A DNA stretch of 64,000 nucleotides from Ottowia thiooxydans DSM 14619 (GTDB taxonomy: Bacteria; Pseudomonadota; Gammaproteobacteria; Burkholderiales; Burkholderiaceae_C). The position numbers and the translations under genes were made by a program. This document shows positions 34,819 through 44,243 of this stretch, in pieces; position 1 is the stretch's first letter; each line of letters opens with the position of its first letter. Under the pieces are notes generated by a model. That model was not told the DNA's origin. It was given only the letters and a program-made list of their open reading frames with translations, and ran no database searches. The stretch covers positions 62,001 to 126,000 of the forward strand of contig NZ_KE383943.1 in NCBI RefSeq assembly GCF_000422885.1, read 5' to 3'.

Positions 34819-35421
34819 TTAGGCGGGAAACAGTTTGTTGGCTGTCTCGGCGATCAATTTACCTTGGTGGCGAGCACCGTCGAGTTCAATGGCGCTAGGC
34901 TGGCGCTGGCCTTGGCCGCCAGCGATCGTGGTCGCGCCGTAGGGGCTGCCACCCACGATCTCGTCAATCGTCATCTGGCCTGCGTGGCTGTAAGGCAAGC
35001 CCACCACCACCATACCGAAGTGCATCAGATTGGTGATGATGGAAAACAGAGTCACTTCCTGACCACCGTGTTGTGTGGCGGTGGAGGTAAATGCGCCACC
35101 GACTTTGCCGTTGAGAGCTCCGCGGGCCCACAGACCACCAGCCTGATCCAGGAAGGCGGCCATCTGCGAGGGCATACGGCCAAAGCGTGTAGGTGCGCCA
35201 ATCACGATGGCGTCGTAGTTCGCCAGTTCGTCAACGGTCGCTACAGGCGCTGCCTGGTCGAGCTTGAAATAGGCGGCTTTGGCTACTTCGGCTGGCACGG
35301 TTTCAGGGACGCGTTTGACATCGACTTGGGCGCCCGCAGAGCGCGCACCTTCAGCCACAGCGTTGGCCATGGTTTCAAGGTGGCCGTACGAAGAGTAATA
35401 GAGAACCAGAACTTTGGACAT
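34819..35421 (-). CDS. wrbA: NAD(P)H:quinone oxidoreductase, WrbA type
   Basis: 200 residues from the ATG at 35421 ([19 protein letters not shown]); the frame runs further without support. The flavodoxin-like FMN-binding loop is [12 protein letters not shown], with [18 protein letters not shown] near residue 78 and [18 protein letters not shown] near 113. It reduces quinones by two electrons with FMN, limiting redox cycling. It is convergent with the amide operon and separated from it by a shared terminator. Confidence 0.95.
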   Translation of the reverse strand: MSKVLVLYYSSYGHLETMANAVAEGARSAGAQVDVKRVPETVPAEVAKAAYFKLDQAAPVATVDELANYDAIVIGAPTRFGRMPSQMAAFLDQAGGLWARGALNGKVGGAFTSTATQHGGQEVTLFSIITNLMHFGMVVVGLPYSHAGQMTIDEIVGGSPYGATTIAGGQGQRQPSAIELDGARHQGKLIAETANKLFPA

Positions 35422-35630
35422 GGTGGCGATACTTAAGCAGGGTTGAAGGAATGAGTGCGAAGAACTCTTGTCTTCGTAGGCCTCAACCTTACCGGGAATC
35501 CACCGCGTCAAACACCCATCGCCACTCAACACACTGTTTCACAGATGGAGGTAATCGACCTCGGCCTTCGCTCCTCCTGGCTGGTCTCAGCGCGCTCTCA
35601 GGGAAAGCGCCAAAACCTTTTTAGGGATGG

Positions 35631-36659
35631 TCAGTGATACCCCGCATCCGCCAGCACCTTGCCCTTGAACACGCTATACGACCAGGCGGTGTAGCCCAGG
35701 ATGAGCGGCAGCAGAAAGACCAGGCCCCAAAGTGCGAAAGCCTGCGATTCCGGGGGGGAAGCGGCATCCCAGATGGTGAGTTGGGGCGGCACGATTAAAG
35801 GCCACATGCCCAGCAGGAGGCCTGCAAAGCCCAGCAGAAAGAGCAACAGCGTCCAGAGAAAGGGCCTCGCGTCGTGAGACTTTCTACCTGGTGAGGGCAG
35901 GGCGTCTCGCCAGAGCATGAAAGCAGTGCCTAGGGTGAGCACTGGTACGGGAGAGAGCCAGAGGAAGTTGTCATTGGCGAACCAGCGCGACATCAGGCGG
36001 GAGTCGAGAAACGGTAGGCTGGCGCTTACCAATCCCATGAAAACCAACACGGCCAGCACCAACGGGCGCGCCATATTGCGCGCCATGCGGTGCAGGTTTC
36101 CTTCGGTCTTGAGGATCAGCCAACCAGTTCCCAGGAGCGCGTAGCCAAACACCAGCGCGGCACCGGTGAGCATGGAGAAGGGGCTGAACCAGCCGAATGC
36201 CCCGCCGTGGTACCTACCGTCAACCAAGGGCAAGCCCGTGACCAGCGCACCAAGAATGATCCCTTGCATGAACGCCGTCACGATAGAGCCCAGGCTGAAG
36301 GCCGCACCCCAGGCGCGCTTGGCAAACCCCTGGCCCTTGAAACGGAATTCAAACGCCACGCCACGGAAGATCAAAGCCAGCAGCATGACCAAGACCGGTA
36401 GATACAAGGAAGAGAGCACCACTGCATAGGCTTTTGGGAAAGCCGCCAGCAACCCAGCTCCTCCCAGCACCAACCAGGTTTCGTTGCCGTCCCAGATGGG
36501 GGCGGCCGTGTTCATCATGTGATCCAGTTGCGCCTCGTCTTCCGAAAAGGGCGCCAAAATGCCCAAACCGAGTACGAACCCGTCCAGCAATACATACATC
36601 AGCACACCAAAGCCGATGACGCCGAACCAGACCACGGGCAACCATTCGCTGGCAGTCAT
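35631..36659 (-). CDS. cydB: Cytochrome bd-type quinol oxidase subunit II
   Basis: 342 residues with about eight or nine membrane helices. VWFGVIGFGVLMYVLLDGFVLGLGIL at the start, the WDGNETWLVLGG loop near residue 56 and RGVAFEFRFK near 100 are typical of CydB. Its ATG overlaps the cydA stop (ATGA). With CydA it oxidises ubiquinol and reduces oxygen, with high affinity in typical bd enzymes. No cydX is visible after it. Confidence 0.95.
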   Translation of the reverse strand: MTASEWLPVVWFGVIGFGVLMYVLLDGFVLGLGILAPFSEDEAQLDHMMNTAAPIWDGNETWLVLGGAGLLAAFPKAYAVVLSSLYLPVLVMLLALIFRGVAFEFRFKGQGFAKRAWGAAFSLGSIVTAFMQGIILGALVTGLPLVDGRYHGGAFGWFSPFSMLTGAALVFGYALLGTGWLILKTEGNLHRMARNMARPLVLAVLVFMGLVSASLPFLDSRLMSRWFANDNFLWLSPVPVLTLGTAFMLWRDALPSPGRKSHDARPFLWTLLLFLLGFAGLLLGMWPLIVPPQLTIWDAASPPESQAFALWGLVFLLPLILGYTAWSYSVFKGKVLADAGYH

Positions 36660-38068
36660 GGGGTACCTCTTTCGGCAATGTCAGACTCGTCAGCCGCAGA
36701 GAGCGGGCGCGCCGGCGTTTTCAGGCCCCCTTCGGGGTCTGGTGCTTTTTCATGGGGTTGAGGGCCCTTTTTCAGCAGGCGATATAGATACCAGATGCCC
36801 GCGCCGAAGACAATCGCGTAGACACTGGCATAGCTCGCGAGTGAAGTCGCCACCTGCGCTGTAGTCAGATTGGGGCTCACGGCTTCTGATGTGCGCATAA
36901 GCCCATAAACCACCCAGGGCTGGCGCCCGATCTCAGTCACATACCACCCGGATAGCAAGGCGATGAACCCGGCCGGGCTGAGCAGTCTCCAGGCGTTGAG
37001 AAGCCAGGGTGAGCTAAGGAGCCAACCACGCCACCAAGCGAAAGCTGACACGGTAACCACCAGGAGCATGAGCATTCCCAACCCCACCATGACGCGAAAG
37101 GCGTAGAAAACCGGAGCAACGGGGGGGCGGTTTTCCGCAGGAACGGCGCTGAGCGGCGGGATGGTGCCATCCAGGGTGTGAGTAAGAATCAGGCTACCGA
37201 GCCTGGGTATGGCAATTTCGTAGTCGTTGCGGGCCTCGGCTTGTCTGGGCACGGCAAACAAGATCAGCGGCACTCCTTCGCCCGGTGGGCCGTCTTCCCA
37301 GTGCGCTTCCATGGCTGCCACCTTGGTCGGCTGATGCTTGAGCGTGTTCAGCCCGTGCTGATCGCCCACCAGCACCTGAAGAGGCACCGCGATCACGCCA
37401 AATGCGACTGCCAGTTTGAGCATGCGCGCGGCCAGCTCGGGCTGTGTGCCGCGTCTCAAATGCCAGGCGCTGACCCCTCCAATGACGAAGCAGGTGGTAA
37501 TAAAGGCGGCCAGCACCATATGCGCGAGCCGGTAGGGCATGGACGGGTTAAAGATGATGGCCGACCAATCGGCCGGTACGAATATCCCGCCCACTACCTC
37601 ATGGCCCTGTGGCGTATGCATCCAGCTGATGGCGGCGATGATCCAGAAGGTGGAGATCAGGGTGCCAAGGGCCACCATGCAGGTACAGAAAAAGTGCACA
37701 GCAGCGGGCACCTTCTTCTGTCCAAACAGCATCACGCCCAGAAAACCTGCTTCGAGAAAGAAAGCGGTGAGCACTTCATAGCTGAGCAAAGGCCCGATCA
37801 CGCTGCCAGCCCGCTCAGACAGCAAGGCCCAGTTGGTGCCAAACTGAAAGCTCATCACAATGCCGGAGACCACACCCATGCCAAAGGAGATGGCAAAAAC
37901 CTTGACCCAGAATTGGTAGAGATCCATCCACGCTTGCTTGCGCGTGCGTAGCCAGCATCCTTCCAGAAACATCAACCAACTGGCGAGCCCAATGGTGAAT
38001 GCCGGGAAAAGAATGTGGAAGGAAATGACAAATCCGAACTGGATTCGCGATAAAAACAGGGCGTCCAT
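36656..38068 (-). CDS. cydA: Cytochrome bd-type quinol oxidase subunit I, short Q-loop type
   Basis: 470 residues. LSRIQFGFVISFHILFPAFTIGLA at the start holds the haem ligand His near residue 19, GMGVVSGIVMSFQFGTNWA and FFLEAGFLGVMLFG mark the haem b595/d region, and GRQPWVVYGLMRTSEAVSP near residue 390 is the diagnostic CydA motif. The loop after helix 6 is short, as in cyanide-insensitive (CioA) relatives. The ~40-residue C-terminal tail is Pro/Glu-rich. An FNR-like site lies 79 bases upstream. Confidence 0.94.
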   Translation of the reverse strand: MDALFLSRIQFGFVISFHILFPAFTIGLASWLMFLEGCWLRTRKQAWMDLYQFWVKVFAISFGMGVVSGIVMSFQFGTNWALLSERAGSVIGPLLSYEVLTAFFLEAGFLGVMLFGQKKVPAAVHFFCTCMVALGTLISTFWIIAAISWMHTPQGHEVVGGIFVPADWSAIIFNPSMPYRLAHMVLAAFITTCFVIGGVSAWHLRRGTQPELAARMLKLAVAFGVIAVPLQVLVGDQHGLNTLKHQPTKVAAMEAHWEDGPPGEGVPLILFAVPRQAEARNDYEIAIPRLGSLILTHTLDGTIPPLSAVPAENRPPVAPVFYAFRVMVGLGMLMLLVVTVSAFAWWRGWLLSSPWLLNAWRLLSPAGFIALLSGWYVTEIGRQPWVVYGLMRTSEAVSPNLTTAQVATSLASYASVYAIVFGAGIWYLYRLLKKGPQPHEKAPDPEGGLKTPARPLSAADESDIAERGTP

Positions 38069-38146
38069 TCCTCATTCTGATCTCATTCGCTGTGATCTCC
38101 TATAAGACAAAGTGTCCGCAGCGGCGTTGGCTCGAACACCGGCCTC

Positions 38147-38160
38147 TTGACACTGAGCAA
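38147..38160. promoter_or_regulatory. FNR/ANR-like site upstream of cydAB
   Basis: TTGACACTGAGCAA matches the TTGAT-N4-ATCAA consensus at eight of ten specified bases and is symmetric in its deviations. It lies 79 bases upstream of the cydA start in the cydA/icd intergenic region. Oxygen-responsive control of a bd oxidase would make sense, but no promoter element was mapped. Confidence 0.45.
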
Positions 38161-38315
38161 CAGTCGTGTAATCAGGGTATGGGATGATCGATAAGTTGTG
38201 CTCGCGCGATTTGTCAAAATACGCGCTGCGACTGATGCCCGCTGGCACCCTTCAGGAGCCTGTTCCAAGGTGCTAAAAAGCGTGGCTGGCCGAAATTGAT
38301 TACCGGAGAAAACAC

Positions 38316-40553
38316 ATGAGCGACAAGTCATCCACCATCGTCTACACCCTTACCGACGAAGCGCCGTTGCTGGCGACGGCGTCGTTTTTGCCCATCATCC
38401 GCACGTTTGCGGCGCCGGCTGGGATCACTGTTGAAACCAGTGACATTTCTGTGTCCGGGCGCATTCTGGGCCAATTTCCTGAATATCTGGCTGAAGAGCA
38501 GCGCGTTCCAGACAACCTTGCCGAACTGGGCAAGCGCACGCTGAAGCCAGAGACCAACATCATCAAACTGCCCAACATCAGCGCTTCTGTGGCGCAGCTG
38601 AAAAGCGCCATCAAGGAACTGCAAGAAAAGGGCTACAAGATTCCTGACTATCCGGAAAACCCAAAGGATGACAAGGAAAAAGAGATTCTCGCCCGCTACA
38701 ACAAGTGCATCGGCAGTGCGGTCAACCCCGTGCTCCGCGAGGGTAATTCCGATCGCCGCGCGCCCAAGGCGGTCAAAGAATATGCACGCAAGAACCCGCA
38801 CAGCATGGCCGATTGGAGCCAGGCATCGCGCAGCCATGTCTCGCACATGCACAACGGTGACTTCTATCACGGCGAAAAGTCCATGACGCTGGACCGCGCG
38901 CGTGACGTCAAGATGGAACTCATCACCAAAAGCGGCAAAACCATTGTGCTCAAGCCTAAGGTCGCGTTGAAAGACCGTGAGGTGATTGACTCCATGTTCA
39001 TGAGCAAGAAGGAAATTCTGGCCTTCTATGAAAAAGAGATTGAAGACGCTCACAAGACCGGCGTGATGTTCTCATTGCACGTGAAAGCCACCATGATGAA
39101 GGTCTCGCACCCCATCGTGTTTGGCCACTGCGTGCGTATCTTCTACCGTGAAGCGTTCGAAAAACACGCCAAAGTGTTCGAAGAACTGGGCGTTAACGTC
39201 AATAACGGCATGGTTGATCTCTACAACAAGATCGCCACATTGCCTCAGAGCACGCAAGACGAAATCAAGCGTGATCTGCACGCCTGCCACGAGTACCGTC
39301 CTGAGCTGGCCATGGTGGATTCGGCCAAGGGCATCACCAACTTCCATTCTCCCAACGATGTGATCGTGGATGCCTCCATGCCTGCCATGATTCGCAATGG
39401 CGGCAAGATGTGGGGTGCTGATGGCCGGCTGAAAGACGTCAAGGCCGTGATGCCTGAGTCCACCTTTGCCCGTATTTATCAGGAGATCATCAACTTCTGT
39501 AAATGGCACGGCGCGTTCGACCCTAAAACCATGGGTACCGTGCCCAACGTGGGTCTCATGGCTCAACAGGCCGAGGAATACGGATCGCACGACAAGACGT
39601 TCGAGATTCCTGAAGACGGCGTTGCCAACATCACCGATCTGGCCACTGGTGAAGTGCTGATGAGCCAAAACGTTGAGGCCGGCGACATCTGGCGCATGTG
39701 CCAGGTCAAGGACGCCGCTATTCGCGATTGGGTGAAACTCGCGGTTTCTCGCGCGCGCAACTCGGGCATGCCCGTTGTCTTCTGGCTCGATGCCTACCGT
39801 CCGCACGAAGCGCAGCTCATCACCAAGGTCAAGATGTACCTGCATGAGCACGAAACCAACGGCCTGGATATCCAGATCATGAGCCAGGTGCGCGCCATGC
39901 GCTACACGCTGGAGCGCGTGGCTCGCGGTCTGGACACCATCAGCGCCACGGGCAACATCTTGCGGGATTACCTGACTGACCTGTTCCCCATCATGGAACT
40001 GGGCACCAGCGCCAAAATGCTCTCCATCGTGCCTTTGATGGCTGGCGGCGGCATGTACGAAACAGGTGCTGGTGGTTCCGCACCGAAGCATGTGCAACAA
40101 CTGGTCGAGGAAAACCACCTGCGCTGGGATTCGCTGGGCGAGTTCTTGGCACTGGCAGTCTCCCTGGAAGACCTGGGCCTGAAAAACGGTAACTCCAAAG
40201 CCAAGCTGCTGGCCAAGACCCTGGATTCAGCCACGGGGCACTTGCTCGACAACAACAAAAACCCCAACCCACGTACTGGTCAGCTCGACAATCGTGGCAG
40301 CCAGTTCTACCTGGCCATGTACTGGGCCCAAGAGTTGGCCGGCCAGACAGAGGACGCTGAATTGGCTGCCCGCTTCAAGCCCTTGGCTAAAGCACTGGCT
40401 GACAACGAACAGACCATTGTCAAAGAGCTGGCGGATGTTCAGGGCAAGCCGGTCGACATCGGCGGGTACTACAAGCCAGATACCGCAAAGCTCGAGCAGG
40501 TCATGCGCCCCAGCGCTACCTTTAACAAGGCGTTGGAAGCTGCATCCGTCTGA
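38316..40553 (+). CDS. icd2: NADP-dependent isocitrate dehydrogenase, monomeric type
   Basis: 745 residues, the length of the ~80-kDa monomeric isocitrate dehydrogenase. [23 protein letters not shown] at the start, [48 protein letters not shown] near residue 185 and [14 protein letters not shown] near 490 are typical of this family. It converts isocitrate and NADP to 2-oxoglutarate, CO2 and NADPH. CCGGAGAA lies upstream of the ATG. A second, unrelated homodimeric type occurs at 51220-52473. Confidence 0.97.
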   Translation: MSDKSSTIVYTLTDEAPLLATASFLPIIRTFAAPAGITVETSDISVSGRILGQFPEYLAEEQRVPDNLAELGKRTLKPETNIIKLPNISASVAQLKSAIKELQEKGYKIPDYPENPKDDKEKEILARYNKCIGSAVNPVLREGNSDRRAPKAVKEYARKNPHSMADWSQASRSHVSHMHNGDFYHGEKSMTLDRARDVKMELITKSGKTIVLKPKVALKDREVIDSMFMSKKEILAFYEKEIEDAHKTGVMFSLHVKATMMKVSHPIVFGHCVRIFYREAFEKHAKVFEELGVNVNNGMVDLYNKIATLPQSTQDEIKRDLHACHEYRPELAMVDSAKGITNFHSPNDVIVDASMPAMIRNGGKMWGADGRLKDVKAVMPESTFARIYQEIINFCKWHGAFDPKTMGTVPNVGLMAQQAEEYGSHDKTFEIPEDGVANITDLATGEVLMSQNVEAGDIWRMCQVKDAAIRDWVKLAVSRARNSGMPVVFWLDAYRPHEAQLITKVKMYLHEHETNGLDIQIMSQVRAMRYTLERVARGLDTISATGNILRDYLTDLFPIMELGTSAKMLSIVPLMAGGGMYETGAGGSAPKHVQQLVEENHLRWDSLGEFLALAVSLEDLGLKNGNSKAKLLAKTLDSATGHLLDNNKNPNPRTGQLDNRGSQFYLAMYWAQELAGQTEDAELAARFKPLAKALADNEQTIVKELADVQGKPVDIGGYYKPDTAKLEQVMRPSATFNKALEAASV

Positions 40554-40582
40554 TTGCCGGATTCTCGGATTCCTCGCAACAA

Positions 40583-40616
40583 AGCCCGGAAGGTTCACGC
40601 CTTCCGGGCTTTTTTT
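40583..40616 (+). terminator. Terminator of the monomeric isocitrate dehydrogenase gene
   Basis: AGCCCGGAAGG at 40583-40593 pairs perfectly with CCTTCCGGGCT at 40600-40610 over a six-base loop, followed by T to 40616. It lies 29 bases after the stop codon. Confidence 0.93.
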
Positions 40617-40763
40617 GAGTTTCGATGGGCTTGCCGGCCAAAAGCGACAGGGCACCAAGCCGCTTGGGATGACAGTTCAGCTGCGCTGCCTTCCCTTTAA
40701 CGCCAGCATCGCCCGAGCTTCATCTGGCTGACACCAGTGCCGAGCGCAGACCCACGATGGTTA

Positions 40764-41282
40764 TCAAGCGGCGCTAGGGTTGATGGATTGGGCTTGGCCC
40801 GGGAGCAGTCCGAGCCCGATGGGTTCACGCTGCCAGACCAGTTTGATAACAGTCTCCACGCCGTTTTGCGGCTGCGGTGCGGTGAGTAGTTCCACGGTGT
40901 CGTCCTTGAGGAACACCTGGCGCCGAAGACGAGTGCCTATCCAGTTGGGATAGGTGGAAACGTCGATGTGATGGGTGATCCAGTTGCCTTCCAGGTTGTA
41001 GCTGCCGGCGTAGCCAATGCTAGCCTTGTAGGCCGCAGCGCTCTCCTGTTCACTGCCATCTTGGCGGTCCAGGCCGGACATGCGCTGGCGACCATCGTGC
41101 GTGATGAGAGCCATCATGCGCCCGTCGGCACCGTAGTGGATGATGCCGGAAGGCCGCTGGCCGTAGACCTCGAACAAGCGCTGATCTTCAGGGCCCAAGG
41201 CATACGCTTCGCGCAAAAACCAGGTGCCAAGTAGAGCGGTGGTCAGCTTTGCGCTGTCGATTGGAGTAAATGTATCGTTCAT
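40764..41282 (-). CDS. Lipocalin-like domain protein
   Basis: 172 residues from the ATG at 41282, which overlaps the stop of the upstream cyclase gene (ATGA). It shows the lipocalin-like beta-barrel pattern of the family often found with Bug proteins and cyclases: LLGTWFLREAYAL, GIIHYGADGRMMALITHDGRQRM, YAGSYNLEGNWITHHIDVSTYPNW and RRQVFLKDDTVELLT. No signal peptide is visible, so it is probably cytoplasmic. The function is unknown; a role in handling a small hydrophobic intermediate is an inference from fold and neighbours. Confidence 0.75.
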   Translation of the reverse strand: MNDTFTPIDSAKLTTALLGTWFLREAYALGPEDQRLFEVYGQRPSGIIHYGADGRMMALITHDGRQRMSGLDRQDGSEQESAAAYKASIGYAGSYNLEGNWITHHIDVSTYPNWIGTRLRRQVFLKDDTVELLTAPQPQNGVETVIKLVWQREPIGLGLLPGQAQSINPSAA

Positions 41283-42046
41283 GGCAGCACCGCGACAGCC
41301 CGCACCCAGCCGGCCGAGGCCTTGTGAATCTTTACGGGAAAGCAAATGACTTGAAAGCCGCTGGGCGGCAACTGATCGAGGTTAGCTAGTTTTTCCATCT
41401 GGTAGTAGCCTTGCTCGCGACCCGCCTTGTGACCCTCCCAGATCAGGGAAGCGTCACCAGTGGCGGCATAGCGTTTAGCGGTATAGGAAAAAGGTGCGTC
41501 CCAGGACCAGGCGTCGGTGCCCACAACCCGCACGCCGCGGGCGGTGAGATAGAGCGTAGCTTCCCGGCCCATGCCACAGCCGCTGTCCAGGTAGTCGGGC
41601 TGTCCGTAGCGCGCGGCTGCGGCCGTGTTGATCAGCACGATATCCAGGGGCTGAAGCTCATGACCAATGCGGCGCAACTCGGCCTCTATATCGGCGGCGG
41701 TGGCTACATAGCCGTCAGCCAGATGGCGGAGGTCCAGCTTCACTCCAGGCCGGTGGCACCAGTCCAGAGGGACCTCATCAATGGTCGCAGCGGGTTGGCC
41801 GCCATCCATGGTGGAGGCATAGTGCCAGGGCGCGTCCATGTGCGTGCCGTTGTGGGTGGAAAGGTCGATGCGCTCCACGGCCCAGGCCTCGCCGCCCGGC
41901 AGGTCTTCGAGCCGCAGGCCAGCGAAGGGTTTGGCCAGGGCCTCAAAGGTCTCTAGGTGATGCTGGTAGCGAATACGTGGCTCGTTGCCAGGGCGGTCAA
42001 CCTGCAACCCGTTTTCTATGGATACAGATAAGTCAATATGACGCAT
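41279..42046 (-). CDS. Cyclase family protein (kynurenine formamidase-like)
   Basis: 255 residues. The metal-binding motif STHNGTHMDAPWH near residue 62 is the HxGTHxDxPxH signature of the cyclase/KynB family, zinc- or manganese-dependent hydrolases acting on formamides, lactams or cyclic esters. GREATLYLTARGVRVVGTDAWSWD near residue 155 is also typical. It is 28 bases downstream of a Bug-type binding protein and overlaps the lipocalin-like gene, so the three act together on an unknown substrate. Confidence 0.88.
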   Translation of the reverse strand: MRHIDLSVSIENGLQVDRPGNEPRIRYQHHLETFEALAKPFAGLRLEDLPGGEAWAVERIDLSTHNGTHMDAPWHYASTMDGGQPAATIDEVPLDWCHRPGVKLDLRHLADGYVATAADIEAELRRIGHELQPLDIVLINTAAAARYGQPDYLDSGCGMGREATLYLTARGVRVVGTDAWSWDAPFSYTAKRYAATGDASLIWEGHKAGREQGYYQMEKLANLDQLPPSGFQVICFPVKIHKASAGWVRAVAVLP

Positions 42047-42074
42047 GAGTGATACTTGGTTGTTGCTGAGGCGC

Positions 42075-43049
42075 TTATTGCTGGGTCAAACCAATAGATT
42101 TGACTAGGCCAGGCCAGCGCTGCGTCTCTTTTCGCAGGTGATCTTGGGCTGCTTGTACAGAGCCGCCTACGGGTTCGTTCGCGATGCCGCTAAATCGGTC
42201 AACCGTGTCTGGCTGGAGCAAGATTGCATTGGCCTCGCGATTCAGGAGCGAGATCACGTCCGCAGGGGTGCCCGCTGGGGCCACCAGCATGAACCACAGC
42301 GAGAAATCGATGGGCGGCAGGCCACCCTCCTCGAAGGTCGGCACATCCGGCAGCAATTTGGTACGGCTACGGGTGGAGACAGCTAAAGGCCGTACTTTGC
42401 CCGACTTGAGGTAGGGACCAATTGTGCCGACGTTTTCGCACAGCGCTTGCACGCTGCTGCCCAGCAAATCGGTGATGGCGGGCGCGGCGCCTTTGTATGG
42501 CACATGCGTGCCCGTCACTCCAGCCGCCTTGGTGAAGAGGCCGGCGCAGATGTGATGGGGCGAGCCTTCTCCCGCATTGGCCATGGTCAGGCTGCCAGGG
42601 TGCTCGCGCATGTGACTGATGAGTTGACGCAAGTCGCCGGAAGGCGCGGAAGGACCCGCGACGAGGACTAGGGGAGCGGACGACACCATGACGATAGGCG
42701 CGAAAGCGGTCCCGGGGTCATAGGGCATCTTGGCGTACAGGCCCGGGTTCACCGCCAACGGCCCCAGGCCGGCCAGCAGCAAGGTATAGCCATCAGGCTT
42801 GGCCTTGGCTACCGCATCCGCACCGATGTTCCCATTCGCACCGGCGCGGTTGTCCACTACGAAGGACTTTCCCATGCGCTGTGAGAGCTTGTCCGCCAGC
42901 AAACGGGCAATGTTGTCAGTTCCGCCACCGGGCGGATAGGGCACGATCAAGCGAACGGGGCGTTCAGGATATTGAGCCAGAGCCGGACCGAGGAAAACCG
43001 CGAGGGCCAGTGCTGCTACGCAACGCAGCATTAGCGAAATCGATTTCAT
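42075..43049 (-). CDS. Bug-family periplasmic substrate-binding protein (first)
   Basis: 324 residues with an N-terminal signal peptide (RCVAALALAVFLGPALA, cut near residue 25). The mature protein starts QYPERPVRLIVPYPPGGGTDNIARLLADKLS, the hallmark of the Bug/TctC family of tripartite tricarboxylate transport binding proteins, followed by VDNRAGANGNIGADAVAKAKPDGYTLL. No TctA/TctB membrane genes are adjacent, as usual for orphan Bug genes in Burkholderiales. Divergent from a TetR gene with a shared palindrome between them. Confidence 0.93.
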   Translation of the reverse strand: MKSISLMLRCVAALALAVFLGPALAQYPERPVRLIVPYPPGGGTDNIARLLADKLSQRMGKSFVVDNRAGANGNIGADAVAKAKPDGYTLLLAGLGPLAVNPGLYAKMPYDPGTAFAPIVMVSSAPLVLVAGPSAPSGDLRQLISHMREHPGSLTMANAGEGSPHHICAGLFTKAAGVTGTHVPYKGAAPAITDLLGSSVQALCENVGTIGPYLKSGKVRPLAVSTRSRTKLLPDVPTFEEGGLPPIDFSLWFMLVAPAGTPADVISLLNREANAILLQPDTVDRFSGIANEPVGGSVQAAQDHLRKETQRWPGLVKSIGLTQQ

Positions 43050-43078
43050 GAAGTCTCCGTAATATTATTGGGTAAAAA

Positions 43079-43104
43079 ATTACTTAGTTAGTCAAGTGAG
43101 TAAT
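43079..43104. promoter_or_regulatory. Candidate TetR operator between Bug gene and tetR
   Basis: ATTACTTA at 43079-43086 and TGAGTAAT at 43097-43104 form an inverted repeat with seven of eight pairs matching across a ten-base centre. It lies in AT-rich DNA 30 bases upstream of the Bug gene start, where a repressor would block transcription. Confidence 0.5.
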
Positions 43105-43203
43105 TATTATAAAAGCCGAATCTGTCTGGATGCAAGCGCGGGTATCATGAAGATTGGCTTCGGGTACTTCATCCACTTCCCGTTAGCTCACTTCGAACAT
43201 TTC

Positions 43204-43899
43204 ATGCCCCCAAGTTCTCGCGTCAACGATGTCGTTCCATCGGCTGCTCCCAGGAAAGCGGGTCGGCCCAAGACAGCCGGCAGAGATGCCATCTTGCGAG
43301 TAGCGGCAGAGCTCTTCGCCGAACACGGCTTCGATGGTTGCTCCTTGCGAAACGTCGCTGAATCGGCGCAAGTCAACCAAGGCATGATTCATTACTTCTT
43401 CAAAACGAAAGAAGCCTTGTTCTTCGAGGCCTATATGCGCAATGGTCAGCCGATGGTCGAAGAGCGCATGAGCCTTCTCGAGGAAGAAGAATCAAAGAGT
43501 GCGGGCGAGCCGGTTCCGCTGGAGCGACTGATCGAGATCTTCCTGGCTCCGGCAGTGCGCCTGGCGTTGAGCGGACCGGATGGGCGCAACTTCATGCGCA
43601 TGCAGGCTCGCTTGCAACTCGACGGCACCCCCTTTGGCAAAAAATTGCGCTCTACGCTGTACGACTCTTCATCGCATCGTTTTGTCCAGGCATTTACACG
43701 CAGTTTGCCGGAACTCGAGGCTGAGCAGGTGGTCTGGCGATTCATTTTCGTACTGGGTACATATCAGTACGTGCTCGCGGATACGGGCCGGCTTGAAGTA
43801 CTCTCCGACGGAGTCAGCAACGGCCGGCAGTTCGACAAAGCGTTGCGCGAAATGATTCTTTTTCTGGCTGCTGGGATGAGAGCCGGACAAACCGTTTGA
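43204..43899 (+). CDS. TetR-family transcriptional regulator
   Basis: 231 residues from the ATG at 43204; an upstream GTG/ATG frame from 43096 overlaps the operator and is not favoured. The helix-turn-helix is AAELFAEHGFDGCSLRNVAESAQVNQGMIHYFFKTKEALFF near residues 32-72. The C-terminal ligand domain resembles the TetR_C group of RutR/AcrR-like regulators without a recognisable ligand. It is divergent from the Bug-cyclase-lipocalin genes and likely represses them. Confidence 0.9.
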   Translation: MPPSSRVNDVVPSAAPRKAGRPKTAGRDAILRVAAELFAEHGFDGCSLRNVAESAQVNQGMIHYFFKTKEALFFEAYMRNGQPMVEERMSLLEEEESKSAGEPVPLERLIEIFLAPAVRLALSGPDGRNFMRMQARLQLDGTPFGKKLRSTLYDSSSHRFVQAFTRSLPELEAEQVVWRFIFVLGTYQYVLADTGRLEVLSDGVSNGRQFDKALREMILFLAAGMRAGQTV

Positions 43900-43938
43900 G
43901 CGGGTAATATTTCCCTATCGCTGTCACCAAGAGAACGC

Positions 43939-44238
43939 ATGACTACTGAACTTCCTCCTGTTGTCCTAAACGAAGCCGAGAGCCGATTCGAGCTGGTGGT
44001 GGACGGCCACACAGCTGTCGAAGTGTTCGAGCGCTTTCCCGGTGGCATTGCCTACCTGCATACCATCGTGCCCAAGGCTCTGGGTGGGCGTGGGGTCGGT
44101 AGCGCGCTGGTGAAGTATGTCCTCGACTACGCGGTGAGCAATCACCTGAAGGTGCGTCCTGATTGCTCGTTTGTGAAGGCCTACATAGATAAGCATCCCG
44201 AATATCAAGCCATTTCCCTGGCACATGGCGCAAGGTGA
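43939..44238 (+). CDS. Small GNAT-like N-acetyltransferase domain protein (YjdJ type)
   Basis: 99 residues. The acetyl-CoA loop PKALGGRGVGSALVKYVLDYA near residue 45 and RPDCSFVKAYIDKHPEYQ near 75 define the minimal GNAT domain protein family (COG2388). The substrate is unknown. It overlaps the start region of the pirin gene downstream, so both are probably in one transcript that may also begin with tetR (39-base gap). Confidence 0.9.
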   Translation: MTTELPPVVLNEAESRFELVVDGHTAVEVFERFPGGIAYLHTIVPKALGGRGVGSALVKYVLDYAVSNHLKVRPDCSFVKAYIDKHPEYQAISLAHGAR

Positions 44239-44243
44239 TAAAC

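Noticed and set aside
34618-35436. 272-residue plus-strand frame across wrbA.
   Set aside because: Antisense to wrbA and crosses the shared terminator.
39072-40118. 348-residue open frame antisense to the monomeric isocitrate dehydrogenase.
   Set aside because: Shadow; the sense strand matches a known family along its whole length.
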